Position numbers and translations under genes: made by a program. DNA of 64,000 nucleotides, taken from positions 160,440,847 to 160,504,846 of the forward strand of contig CM063510.1 of NCBI GenBank assembly GCA_032207245.1, given 5' to 3'. Of the stretch, positions 41,740 to 52,934 are shown piece after piece. A model generated the notes under the pieces. The model did no database searches and was not told the origin of the DNA. It saw only the letters and a list, made by a program, of their open reading frames with translations. The stretch's first letter is position 1. Every line of letters starts with the position of its first letter. The stretch is from Pardosa pseudoannulata (lineage: Eukaryota; Arthropoda; Arachnida; Araneae; Lycosidae).

Positions 41740-44479
41740 ATCCCCCCCCCCTAAAAAAAATAGTCGCCTCCTATGTCTTCAACCCACTAACCAGCCGAAT
41801 CGATAGCTTTCTGTAGCGTAATTATACGTATGGCATAGGTCTAGCGACCACTAAATGCGGTATTGCCTGGATATAGTGCTTTGATGTCATATTTATGCCA
41901 ATAGTTATCAGTGAATAGCTTAAAATAAAAAATAAAGGGCCGCATAAATGAAAAATTAATTTTATTTACTATAATTTCAAAAAGTGTGGGCAAATTATAA
42001 TAGCTGATAAAACGATCACTCATTATATCTCAAGCAAATATTCAGTTTGAATTAATTTTATATATTTCCAGGACCAAGGTAATTTGAATTAAATAACCTA
42101 ATATATTTTACAATACTTAATGTATACAGAAAGATTTATTTAATTAAAATCTTGGAAAAAGAAATATATAATTAAACTTTGTTAATTACAATTACTTGTT
42201 CCACTAAAAGTCAATCAACAATGTTTCGCAAAAAGTTTTACAGATGCCAATTTCTAAAAGTGGTAGCAACGATATGTCAGTTTCCACATTTTTACTGGAA
42301 CAATGAAAATTAAAATTAGAATTTAGTATTAATAAGTCATCAGAGTAAACAAAAGTTTTACTGAGGTATGGGCGAAATATGCCGATTAGCGCCAAAATAT
42401 TACGTTCAATCTATATTGGGATTTAGTCTATTAAATGCTCAGTAAATAATCTGAAGCGTTGCCTTCCAGATTATCTTAATTTTGTTTACATTGCAATTTG
42501 ATCTTACCGCAACTCAAATTTGATCTCAGCTAATGAATTTCAAGCTGTTTGTTCAGTAAATAGACAAATCTAGTCAGTTGTATTAATGTAGATGATTAAA
42601 GAGAGGTGGATCTTTAATTCTGCTATTTGAGATTGTGAATAATTTTAAATGTCCATTTTTTTTTTTTTTTTTTTTAATTTCCTTGTGCAAAGTGAAAAGA
42701 AGTATTGTGATTACTATAAATTTCAGAACTCAAATTTCAACGACAATATTTATTTTGACCATTGATTGAAGTTTGGATATTTTAAGTGTTCCGTGTGTAT
42801 GCACGTGCTAAGAAACGTTAATTCCAGAACCTTAAATATCCATTTTGACTATTCCTGAACTAGTTATGACTAGTTTTCTCTTGATGTCTATACGCGTGTA
42901 CGTACATATTTCGCATTACTCAAAAACTATTAGCTTTACAACGTTGAAATTCTTGTGTAAGATTGTAACTCTAAGATATCGGACTTGTGGCGATGTGGTA
43001 TCGGCACATTCATACAAACTGGCGTAACAATGTTTTTTTTTTTTTTTTAATATTTATTTTCTTATTATTACTGTTTGGTAAAGAGTAAAAGAAGCACTAG
43101 CTGTACCGATGAGGATTATCTACCTTAGAACAAAGGTTTAAGATGTTTCCTCGGGTGTATAAACCACAGTACTCATAGTTCATAATAATAGAGTATAGTA
43201 CAAATACATTGAAAAAAATGTAGTCGCATAACATAATTGATGGGAAGTTGTATACAGTGTGGTACAGAAGAAGTTTTAGATAAAAAATACTTTGGAACAT
43301 TCCGTACTCGGCATTGTTACGGGGCTTGTAGGTTGTCCGCAATTTCCATTAACCAACCGAAGAGTTTATTTAGTTTGGTTGGGGTAGTTTTGTTGATCAG
43401 CCAAGGTGGTTTCTAAATCTTTTCTGGGGATCCCAATCCCTTGTGAAGGTGCAGTCAAACAGGTAGTGGTAGCCAATTCGCGGAGGTGGAATTTTTGGGC
43501 GGGAATGGGCCATACCTGTAAGGAAGGTAATAAGGGCTGCATTGGAGATTAGACTTGCGGAGTTTACTTTTAGGTAGTGTGTTCGTCACAGCTGTATCTC
43601 AAGTGACCTGCCAGTTGATTATTCTAGCTTTATAACGCAGACTTCGGGGCGACTTCTACTCGGGAGACTAGGGGATTCGAGTAAAGGCTTCCTGTTCTTT
43701 TCAGAACAGGATTTATAGGTATTGCGAAGGCCATAAATTCTGTTTTTTATAAAATATACTTCCTCAAAAATTGCTGTTCCAGTATTGTTATCAATCAAAT
43801 CTTGCAGCATTTGTGCTGTTGCTGCTTTGTTATCATGGTAGCAGTTTTAATGGTTTTCAATGTGAGGGCAGGGATACATTCCTAGTATACGAAGCATTGT
43901 AATCACGAATTATTTCAGTTTAGAATGAAATGTCTCACAGGATATTAATACTTCGGGTCTCCACCAGTGAGCAGTTCTTGAGCTCTACTTACAACACGGT
44001 TGGTTATTTTCAGGAACGAAATCTTTTTTGAATATTGATGGCAATGTGGGAATGATGACTCTAATGTTACAATAGACAAGGATGTAATAAATTTATATTG
44101 TGATAGGCTTACGATCAAGTAGTGCACACAGCGGAATTTTTTTTTAATGAATAATCCAAATCTGTTTTCTTTCTTCTGTTGCTTAAGGGGTCTCAACACT
44201 GTTGATCTTTACAAATAATCCACTTTTCAGAATATATATCAACTAGTTACATCATTCAATATCCATATATAATATATAAACTTGAAAGAAGTCAAATTCC
44301 AGAATAGATGATGAAACTAGATTGTTATTCGTGACAAAAGCTTTTTTTTTTATTTATAAAATAAGTCATTATGGCAGAAATTTTAAAAATATGGTATTTT
44401 AAAGAAACATTACAGTGTGAACTAATACTATATGACAACGTTGAAGTAAGATAATGAGATAAGACTTATACAGCAGTCT
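41740..44479. other. 2.7 kb AT-rich region without supported genes
   Basis: A C run lies near 41743-41751, and T runs near 42657-42675 and 43033-43049. Frames such as 42204-42395, 43619-43810 and 43945-44199 have no recognisable product. 43360-43620 is somewhat GC-richer but shows no terminus or motif. I see nothing else here. Confidence 0.45.
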
Positions 44480-44636
44480 CTACTGATCGAATTTGGCGTA
44501 CGTAGATTTTATGAATTCATGGGTTCGAACTTTTCTGCTGGCAGGGATGTTCGCTTTCGTTCGAAATAAGCTCTAAGCTGTTATTTCCAGTATCATTAGC
44601 CCTCTGAGACAAATGAGGAGGCTGTAACCAACTCTA
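44480..44636 (+). mobile_element. SINE-1, decayed copy
   Basis: GGGTTCGAAC (B-box-like), GCAGGGATGTTCG, TTCGAAATAAGCTCTAAGC and ATTAGCCCTC occur in the family order. Confidence 0.55.
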
Positions 44637-45747
44637 AAATTTTGCCGTCTGCCTGTGAGACATTATCCACTAGAAATTCCCCTGGGATTCGGTTTAAAAA
44701 TTCGATGTTTATGTTTTCTCGTTTACTTAATCTTTTATTTTAATACAGCAGATGGCAGCACTAACTTACTTTTGTTGTAGTAGTTGGGTGAATTTTGCGA
44801 TTACACTCGTTAAAAAATATTAACATGATTAAAGTTAAAATAGATTTAAATGAACAAAGAATATTTTCAGATGATGTCAGTGCGTTTATAATACAACCTG
44901 GCACATTATATAAAATTAATAATATTTTAATTTAAATTATTTATAAATCAGGGAAATGTAGTTTAGAGTATTCATTGCAACGTCATCGTCACCTTGAAAA
45001 TAATATTGCATATAGAAATATCTGATTTGTAAACAGATAATTAACATAACATATAATAATAGATAACATATAATTTATTACTTACAATGCTTGTATCTGG
45101 TTATACCTCCTAATTCATAAGTGCATAAGAATTTCTCAAAAGTAAAATATTTCTTTTACCACACTGTTCAAAGATGGCAGCACTGAGCTGCAAATGATAC
45201 AAAGGGCAATACAACATATTTGTGGTATTTAGACAACGATTGTGAAAGCAGAAATTGTTAAATTAGCCAAATGGGCATAAGAATAATTTCAGTAATTGCT
45301 GTTAAATTCGATTTAATGGTCCTTGCATGTTTTTTAGGGCCGAAAATTATACATTTTTTTAAAAGGGAAATTTACGTTTCACAGTTCACAAGCTTTCTTT
45401 GATAAAACGAGATAAATAACCAATATTTATTTTAAGCCATTACGCTTCAATTAGTAAATTTAGTGCGAAAAATAGACAAAGAGGAAGTATCGTTATTCCA
45501 CAATTATTAAATCCCAAAATTTGGATAAATATTATTAACATTTTAGAACTTTTTTCGTTCAATTGAATTATTTTCTATTCAATTATTATTATCATTATTT
45601 TTATTTTTGGCTTGAAGTTATAATAAAATTAGGTTATTTAAAAACTTCTTTTTTCCCCCTATTGAAATTGGGTCAAAACTGAAGCAAAGCATTGTTTGAC
45701 TTTACAAAATTACGTAAACAAAAAGCAAAAACTCAAAATGTTGTGTT
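44637..45747. other. AT-rich region without supported genes
   Basis: No repeat terminus, coding frame or motif that I can support. Confidence 0.5.
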
Positions 45748-45936
45748 CTAAAAATTTAACGCCATTTCTAAGATTTTTATACTGTAATACGATAATTCGT
45801 AGTCTCTACCTTTATAAATGATTGTTGGATGCCTGTGCTTCAGTACGACGGTGTTTCGTAAGGCATGGTTTAGTTTCGTACGTACTTCGCAAGCCATGGC
45901 ACGAAGATCATTCGAAAATGGATCATCACTGACCAT
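45748..45936 (-). CDS. Unrecognised 62-codon frame, possible exon
   Basis: The minus strand from ATG 45936 reads MVSDDPFSNDLRAMACEVR, TKLNHALRNTVVLKHRHP, TIIYKGRDYELSYYSIKI and a stop at 45748. The composition is balanced and uses few AT-driven codons, which is unusual here. An AAAGGTAGAG within it could be a splice donor, making the ATG part a first coding exon. A decayed SINE lies just upstream. No family is recognised and chance cannot be excluded. Confidence 0.22.
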   Translation of the reverse strand: MVSDDPFSNDLRAMACEVRTKLNHALRNTVVLKHRHPTIIYKGRDYELSYYSIKILEMALNF

Positions 45937-45969
45937 GATGTAGAAATGTAAATATTCTTCCTATTTTGA

Positions 45970-46134
45970 ATGCGGTGGCCGAATGTTAGGCCACTGCTCT
46001 TTGTTACTGGAATTCACTAATTCAAATTCAGCTGCAGGCATGGATCTTCGTACCCGATCGACTATAAGCAGTAAATCCCGATATCATTATATCTCGTGAG
46101 CAAAACAGCAGACTGTAGTGCATTAAATTAAACC
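45970..46134 (+). mobile_element. SINE-1, decayed copy
   Basis: GCGGTGGCCGAATGTTAGG, then a decayed B box, GCAGGCATGGATCTTCGTA, TATAAGCAGTAAATCCCG and a tail TTAAATTAAACC follow the SINE-1 order. Confidence 0.65.
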
Positions 46135-46313
46135 AAACAAAAATGTATTTTGAATGTAAGTAACACTCCTGTTTCTTTTCCTTTCCACATCCCAATCAAT
46201 TGGATGAACGAGCATATGTCTTCATCATGGGAAGAAGAGTCAGAAATAGAGTGTTTGTATAGAGTGAATCTGATATAGAGTGTTTTGTATTCATAAAGTA
46301 AGGATTTAAAGCA

Positions 46314-46567
46314 AAATGTCAAGGTAATTGGGTTTAACGGAGTACTTAGCGTAGTGTAGGTCTTCACTTTAACCTCGAACGTAAGCAGATCAAAACATCA
46401 ATTTAGGCCTCTAGGCAAAAGTAATCCAAAAAAATTGAATACTCTCCAGCTCACAAGGAAGCAAGGAGGTGAGGACATTCTCATAAAAAATTATGAGTAA
46501 ACAACGCGTTGTCTAATTAGGGGATAATTAGACTGTAACCTTGACAATGACTAGTAGGTATGGTTAA
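46314..46567. repeat. Inverted duplication, left arm (empty TTAA site)
   Basis: The reverse complement of this segment matches 51146-51346 plus 51582-51660. A single TTAA at 46369-46372 corresponds to the place where the other arm carries the 235-bp element 51347-51581. Both arms contain GTCTAATTA, five bases, TAATTAGAC (here 46512-46534). Confidence 0.85.
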
Positions 46568-46977
46568 CAGTAATGCATGGATTCAACAACATGATGCTCA
46601 GAAAATATATAAAATAAGTAGTACAATAATAAAAAATAGGGACATTAAAAAGTTGCAACTTGTCACGGCAAAAAAAAAGAAACATAAAGGGACAGCACTA
46701 ACAAAAAGATTAAAGCAAATTATATTAACTCCTTGACGTATTTGCCCATGTCTGGCACGGGCGAAATTAAGAATAAACACGTAATTAAATTGTTGCCACT
46801 ATGTGTAACAATTTTTGTTTAACTTTGACCTCCTTTCCCGCTTCCTAGTTACCACCCCCAACTGAAATTACAAAAAATAACTTGCACTATACCTATATAT
46901 TTCTTTTCTGTAATAATAATTTAAATTAAAAAATAATATTTTACCAGTTTTTTTCAGAAAAAAACCCCACCTCGATA

Positions 46978-47415
46978 TTTGTTGTAAACCTGTACTCTTA
47001 TTTCATACAAAAAAAAAGTACAGATTTCATTGATTGTTGTCACAGATGTCATTAAAACATATATAGTAAAAATTTAAAAATAAATATGAAGTATGATCTC
47101 TACCACGGATGTCCAAGTTCTTTAATAGTCCGAGCCATTTTTCAAAATTTGAAATTTTTCGAGTGCCGCAATTAAATACGTATTTAAAAGGTATTAAAAA
47201 TTATTTTTACAGAAATTATATTTATTGAATGCCATTTGGATGTACTTCGTCCTTTAATTTTCCAAGGAAGGTTGGCCACCCCTGGTATATTAGTTATGTA
47301 TTTGTTGTAAACCTGTACTCTTATTTCATGCACAAAAAGTACAGGAGTCATTGATTGTTGTTGGTTATATATACGATATCCTTAAAACGCATATGTAAAA
47401 TTTAAAAATAAATTT
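46978..47415. repeat. Direct duplication, period about 323 bp
   Basis: 46978-47090 and 47301-47415 share GTTGTAAACCTGTACTCTTA, TTTCAT.CA, AAAGTACAG and TCATTGATTGTTGT in order. Between them lies GTCCAAGTTC...GTTGGCCACCCCTGG, reminiscent of hAT-like ends. The rest of 46568-47934 is unassigned. Confidence 0.75.
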
Positions 47416-47938
47416 CAAGTATAATTTATAACGTAGTGCTTTGCTTCTAAACTGCAAGTAAATGTTTATGTAATTAATATATCAAAATTATTACTCTTAA
47501 AAATTCTCCTCTTCCCATTCTCATTCTTTCATATCTCTTTTCCCAGTCACAAAATTTCCGAATTAAAAGGAGTGTTCGAGACTTCAATTCTTTCAACCCT
47601 TTTCCCAAAGTTAATTCTGAAATAAATGTTCTGTTTAAACTCCACATTTACTAGCCGTCTCAATAAAATGGTTCACTTTTCCAGTGATCTAAGTTCCTGT
47701 CTGGCGGTTAATAACGCTGACTAAGCTGCTCTTTTTTGGGAATATCTCCTCGTCATCTCGCTGTTGGGCCGACTATAAAGCGTTTTCATGTGGCATTCGT
47801 TGCTCTGCTCTTATCGGAAAAACATGGCTTTTACCTAGTCTTAAATAAAGTTCCAACACGGACTTCTCTGTTAGTTCAATGGAGCCACGACTGTTTATTA
47901 ATTAGGCTTCTCATTGCTCAGTTAGTCCGGGTAATTAA

Positions 47939-48791
47939 CACATTGTGTGCGGGTACATTTCACACCGGAATTGTACCGGGTGCAGGCGTTCTGCGCGTCA
48001 ATTTAGTTATTCAGTTAACTCTCAATAGATCGAAAATTATTTAATTTTTTAACCAACTTTTCGTATTTTATATTGAAATATGTAAACAAATATATAAATA
48101 ACAACCATAAGATTTTTCTAAACAAACAATGTATTTTTAGTGGATAAATTTATAATAGTATCGTAAATATGAAAAATCGGAAAGAAATAGTCTTATATAG
48201 TTTTTTCCAATTTTGTGGTTCCGCATCGACAGATGTAAAAACTAATTTTTATTTGTCTAAATGTTTCCAGAATCTATGTAATAGACAAGAACGTTCGGCT
48301 TCGTTTTCCTGTATTTACCGTTAGTTTTGTACCCACAAACAAACAATGTTCTTACACCGCACTAGTACGTGACCCGCGCTCAAGTATTAATCGTCAGAAA
48401 ACGTACTAGAACGTGACATGCGTTCAAGTATCAATCGTCAGAAAACGTACTAGTACGTGTCCCGTAAACAATGTGTTAAATTACGAGGACCCGCATTGTT
48501 TGTTTCTGTTGTTTTCCGTTTTCCTGTATATACAGTTATATTTGTGCCCACAAGCAAACTATGTTGTTACACGACATGCGTTCAAGTATCAATCGTCAGA
48601 AAACGTACTAGTACGTGTCCCGTAAACAATGTGTTAAATTACGAGGACCCGCATTGTTTGTTTCTGTTGTTTTCCGTTTTCCTGTATATACAGTTATATT
48701 TGTGCCCACAAGCAAACTATGTTGTTACACGACCCGTGCTCAAGTATCAATCGTCAAAAAACGTACTAGTACGTGTCCCGTAAGCAATGTG
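47939..48791. mobile_element. TTAA-flanked element with tandem right end
   Basis: Flanked by TTAA at 47935-47938 and 48792-48795. The left end is CACATTGTGTGCGGGTAC and the right, reversed, is CACATTGCTTACGGGACACG. The right part consists of 158-bp tandem copies, each ending in the same CAATGTGTTAA (TTAA also at 48476-48479 and 48634-48637). Frames running through it change phase from copy to copy and are not genes. Confidence 0.8.
48320..48791. repeat. 158-bp tandem repeats
   Basis: ATGTGTTAA recurs at 48471, 48629 and 48787, exactly 158 bp apart. Each unit contains the palindrome CGTACTAGTACG (first at 48446) and CCTGTATATACAG. A partial, rearranged unit lies at 48295-48420. Confidence 0.92.
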
Positions 48792-48795
48792 TTAA

Positions 48796-49499
48796 AAATA
48801 ATGGGGGTTAAAATCCTTGTGTGATCAGCGGATTAATTTCGCCGTGTTACATGTATATATTGTGTGAAATGTGACATGTAGAGGGGGGAAGGTTAGGATG
48901 TATGTTGAAGTGTGTCGCTCTAGGACAAAAAGATGGGAGAGGGTCCAAAATATTGTCTAAAAGTGTAACATTATTAACGAACAGCCTTATGTATATATAA
49001 ACCACAATAAAATCGATGCTGCCAACAGAAATCGATGAATATTGGAAGAGTGCGTAAAAAAGAAGTTATATCACTTGCAGCGGTTTATTTTCTTAAAACG
49101 CACATTTTTATCCTACTTTAAAGACCCTCCAATAACCCCCTTTTTTTAAAAAAAAATCTTATATGACCACCAATTCAAGTAAGAAGACTTAAAGGAAATT
49201 CCCTCCTTCCAAAAAAAAATTCTAGTAGGATGCTAATAAAACCATAAAAGCAGAACTCTTTTAATGACCGTTTAAAACGAAAGCCTTAAAAATGGGTCGA
49301 AGCCCGCCGAGGCTTAACTTTAACGGACTGAAATCTACTCACTTACCAGGAAAAAAAACCTATCATAATTTCTTTTAACACTTTAAATGGAGTCACTGTC
49401 AGACCCCAACCATTACAAGCGTATTAGACTGAAGGCTTTAAATTTAATTGTTATCTAATATATTACCCTAACAAAGTTCGGATCGTTTGTAAAACGAGA
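48796..49499. other. Unassigned spacer
   Basis: Less AT-rich than most of the window, with no repeat copy and no coding frame. Confidence 0.45.
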
Positions 49500-50120
49500 T
49501 AAAAATCAAGCTAATACCTCTCATTTCCACTGAAAGTTTCCCCCGACTAAATATTAGTTCTTTTACTCCGAATTTTATGCAGGCTTGTTTTCGCCATAAA
49601 ATGCACTAATAATTCGCCATAAATTTGCGACTTTTCTACGGATGCGTTAATTTGTAGAGGCGAGATTTAATTTGGAATTTACAAAAGGGTCCTCCCTGCA
49701 CCCTCCCTGTGTAATTTTCTGTCCCGAGAGATGCAGAGAGAGCTTTCATATTCTGCCTTGGCTGTGCACTGGTTTCGGCAAATGGTAATTAAAAGAGACA
49801 CGGAAATTAAATTAACTTATTAACTGATCTTCGTATTTCGGGGTATTTTAAAATCGTTCCGAAAGTTGTTTGGAGTTGGGGGAATATTTTCAATTCAGCG
49901 GGAAAACCTTTAAGCTCCCTAAACTGACAGGATTAATTTGGAAACACATAAATCTAATTTAGATTAAACAGTTTTCTTATGGGATCCATCTGTTACTGTT
50001 AGTTGTTCGACGATGCAATTAGGAAATTCGATAAATTATACAGACTTTTATGTCGGCACAAACGGGGTGCCGCGACAAAATGCTAATCTGCGGGGGAAAA
50101 CATTATTATTATTATTTTTT
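49500..50120. promoter_or_regulatory. Possible conserved non-coding/enhancer-like stretch
   Basis: A repeat-free stretch with balanced composition and many homeodomain-core words: TAATAATT, TTAATTTG, GTAATTAAAAG, AAATTAAATTAAC, GGATTAATTTGG, CTAATTTAGATTAAA and CAATTAGG. It also has two CGCCATAAA words near 49592 and 49618, similar to caudal/Abd-B-type sites. No frame or transposon end is visible. Regulatory function is an inference from motif density only. Confidence 0.25.
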
Positions 50121-50363
50121 TATTATTCGAAATAATTAAGAATTGTATTCGTTTCGTGGAAAACGGATGTCTCGAATGGTAGGAAATATTCGCCGAATTC
50201 TGTTCTTTTTTGTAAAGCAAGGCGGCGATGGAATATACAAATTAGCGAAAATGGCTTTAACGTCGACAAAATGTGTGAAAACTGGAGGATGTGAACCCTC
50301 TGGCGTATTAACTCGAAATACTTTAGCGGTTGTGACGATCTGACTATTCTGGTGTTTATTTGT

Positions 50364-50810
50364 ATAAAAGTTTTGTTCGTGTGGGTGGCAACTATACGGT
50401 TGGGTGAGAATTGTGAGTCCGGGAGCACGGCATTCTGTGTTTGAGTGCAGATTTGTTTTCTTTCGACTTTGAATAACACCATGTGATTCCGATTGCTTTA
50501 GTCTCTTTGAATACTATGTATCAAATTAAATACCCTTAAAATTTATTCACTGCATGTTTATCGAATATGTTGAATTTGGATTATGAATAAAAGTTTTGTT
50601 CATGCGTGTGGCAACACCACGGTTGATCGGGAATGGTGAGTCCGGAAGCTTGGCATTCTATGTTTAATTGCAGATTTGTATTAATTATTTTTATTTTGGA
50701 TAACATCATGTGATTCAATCAGCTTTGGTTTCTTTGAATACGCTATACAAAGTAAAACATCCTTTAAACTTCCTAACGAGAAGTTTATTAAATATTCTGA
50801 ATTTGAGTTG
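50364..50810. repeat. Tandem duplication, period 223 bp
   Basis: ATAAAAGTTTTGTTC at 50364 recurs at 50587. Both units continue with GTGTGG.TGGCAAC/GTGTGGCAAC, GTGAGTCCGG, GGCATTCT, GCAGATTTG and ATGTGATTC. The units are diverged (perhaps 75%). Overlapping frames at 50123-50482 (minus) and 50143-50343 (plus) have no recognisable product. Confidence 0.8.
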
Positions 50811-51145
50811 CATTATCCCGAGCTATCGTGAAATTCGAACATATTTGAGGCTTTATCACGCTTAAACATGTACGGCTTGAAAAAGCAACAGACTCTGTTT
50901 AGATTCTGATATATGTCCTTGCTTATCTACCATCCATATATGGAGTTTTGTCTCCAACGACTGCTAAATAAAAATTTTAAAATTTTGTAAAATACAAAAA
51001 TATATCTTTTTGTTAGTGTCGCCACTTTTTGCTTATTTTTTACTATTTACTGTACCAAGTTGCATTTGTTATAGTCCCTTTAACTTCTTTTTGTGTATTT
51101 ATGTATTTTCTGAGCTTCACGTTGTATTGAATACTATGAATTGCT
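50811..51145. other. Unassigned spacer
   Basis: AT-rich, with no supported feature. Confidence 0.5.
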
Positions 51146-51660
51146 GATAATCATACCTACTCGTCATTGTCAAGGTTACAGTCTAATTATCCCCTAATTA
51201 GACAAGGCGTTGGTTACTCATAAATTTTTATGAGAACGTGCTCACCTTCTCGCTTCCTTGTGAGCTGGAGTGTATTTAATTTTTGTTTGGATAACTCTTT
51301 GCCTAGAGGCCTAAATTGATGTTTTGATCTGTTTTACGGAGATTAACCCTTTCAGACCTGATTTTCGCTAATCGATCTGAAAAAAATGCCTGCAACTAGG
51401 CTATTGTAAATAGATCTAAGGAAAAATAAATACATAAATAATGATTACAAGCTTTTCAAGAAAAACAGCTTTTTCTTTTTGTGTACAAGTGTACATACAC
51501 ATCCTTCCAACGTAATGAAAATATTATATGTGAAATTTTTATATTATATGTGTACAATTGTGTACACCAGGTCTGAAAGTGTTAAAATGAAGACTTTCCA
51601 CTTCGCTAGGTACTTCGTTAAACTCCTTGACCTTGAAATTACCTTGACCTTGATTTCACC
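51146..51660. repeat. Inverted duplication, right arm (filled TTAA site)
   Basis: Matches the reverse complement of 46314-46567 on both sides of the inserted element 51347-51581. Landmarks are CATTGTCAAGGTTACAG, TTCCTTGTGAGCTGGAG and GCCTAGAGGCCTAAATTGAT on the left, and GAAGAC, GGTACTTCGTTAAAC and ATTACCTTGAC on the right. It carries the GTCTAATTA/TAATTAGAC palindrome at about 51180-51203. Confidence 0.85.
51347..51581. mobile_element. TTAA-flanked MITE family H, 235 bp
   Basis: Flanked by TTAA at 51343-51346 and 51582-51585. The ends are CCCTTTCAGACCTG and, reversed, CACTTTCAGACCTG. The paralogous arm at 46314-46567 has one TTAA and no element, which gives a natural empty site. GTGTACA repeats lie at 51480-51565. 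Non-coding; the frame 51479-51745 runs through the junction. Confidence 0.92.
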
Positions 51661-51949
51661 GCAAGATAGAGAGCTGCGACATCGACTTTTAATTGCTGTG
51701 ATAGATGATAATGTTTTTCCGCTCAAATATGTTATTGAAAATTGAATTACTATTTCCAGCGCTTTCTCACTTAATGATGGGTATTCATTTTTTACAGAAA
51801 GGTAAAAATAAGATCTATACATAGATAACTCAAATAAAGCTTAAGCAGCTTACAATAAATAATCATTATTTTTTTTGCGGACCATCAAAAATTTTTTATG
51901 GACAACTGGTGGTTCGGGGATCACCATTTGGCGACTGTTGATTTATAAG

Positions 51950-52640
51950 GTGCATCAGGGTGTTGGTGATATTGCTTACCCCATAATAGTATTTAAGCCC
52001 GATGTAAAATCTCCCTGGAGATAAGACGAGATGATTTGGTGTAAGATCTACCTTACGCGATAGATATCACGTGATACTAAACGAGCCCCATGAACATGTA
52101 TTTCTGCTTTACGCTCGCTCTATTTCCACGGATTTAACCATCTGAAAACTAACCGATATCGGCTTATGGCCGTTTAAAAGTTTTGAAATATCTGCGGTGA
52201 TAGCTTGAGCCTATGCATCGTGTCAGACTAAGGCTAAAGCGGGACCTAGGCAACATTGTAATTCTGGGCCTATTTTTCAGTCATGACATACTTTGCTTTA
52301 CCCTTGGTTCAGAACACTAACGCTTTGTTCAGCTGTAATCTTAACTGGAGTTCTCAGGTAACTGGGACCGTAACTGACTCCCAGGTATAAAAAGACTAGA
52401 ATTTTGGGACTCGAGGCTTTTCGATACTTTTTACGTAGGTATTTTGACCTCGTGGAGGCTTCCGCGACTTTTGACCAAAACCAGCTTTTTAGCAATTACG
52501 TTCGGGAGACTGGTAGGATCCGCTCATATAAGGAACGACAAGGTCTCGGACACCGAACGGGGGATAGTTTATTTTCGCGTTGCACCCTGGAAAGGCCTTC
52601 CCATCGTGTGAGAATATTTCTTTTTTAGGACTGTGATCAT
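51950..52640 (+). other. GC-balanced region with TATA-like motif
   Basis: This region stands out in composition. It holds TATAAAAA at 52386-52393, a little upstream of an open plus-strand frame (52404-52628, no ATG). It could be a solo LTR, a promoter or unique DNA. I see no TG...CA termini with short target duplications, so no class is assigned. The neighbouring 51661-51949 and 52641-52930 hold nothing recognisable. Confidence 0.2.
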
Positions 52641-52934
52641 CGTGGATATGTTATCTAAGCAAGCATTCTTTACATTTCGAAATGTTTTGGGATATTAGAA
52701 TCCCTTTGTTTTATTTGGCCAGTATTTACTCCAGAAATAAAAGTGATTTCGAATTCTGTTATGACTGTGATCTTTCTTCAAGCTACCTCTTGATTCAAGA
52801 ACATTGAAGGCGTCACAATAGGAACGCGCTCTTCGACACTTGTCGACTGTATCAATCAATTGGGCATAATTTCGATACGTTTCAGCAATAATTATGAATA
52901 TCACGTTTTTCTGTTAAATAGAAATAGAAATTAA

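Noticed and set aside
47736..48044. 102-codon plus-strand frame
   Set aside because: It starts at TTG, crosses the left boundary of a TTAA element and has no recognisable domain.
48413..48824. Three related frames of 69-108 codons
   Set aside because: They arise from the 158-bp tandem repeat, whose length is not a multiple of three, so the same DNA is read in different phases.
50123..50482. 119-codon minus-strand frame, the longest outside repeats and microsatellites
   Set aside because: It has no recognisable family and runs into a diverged tandem duplication; the overlapping plus-strand frame is equally open.
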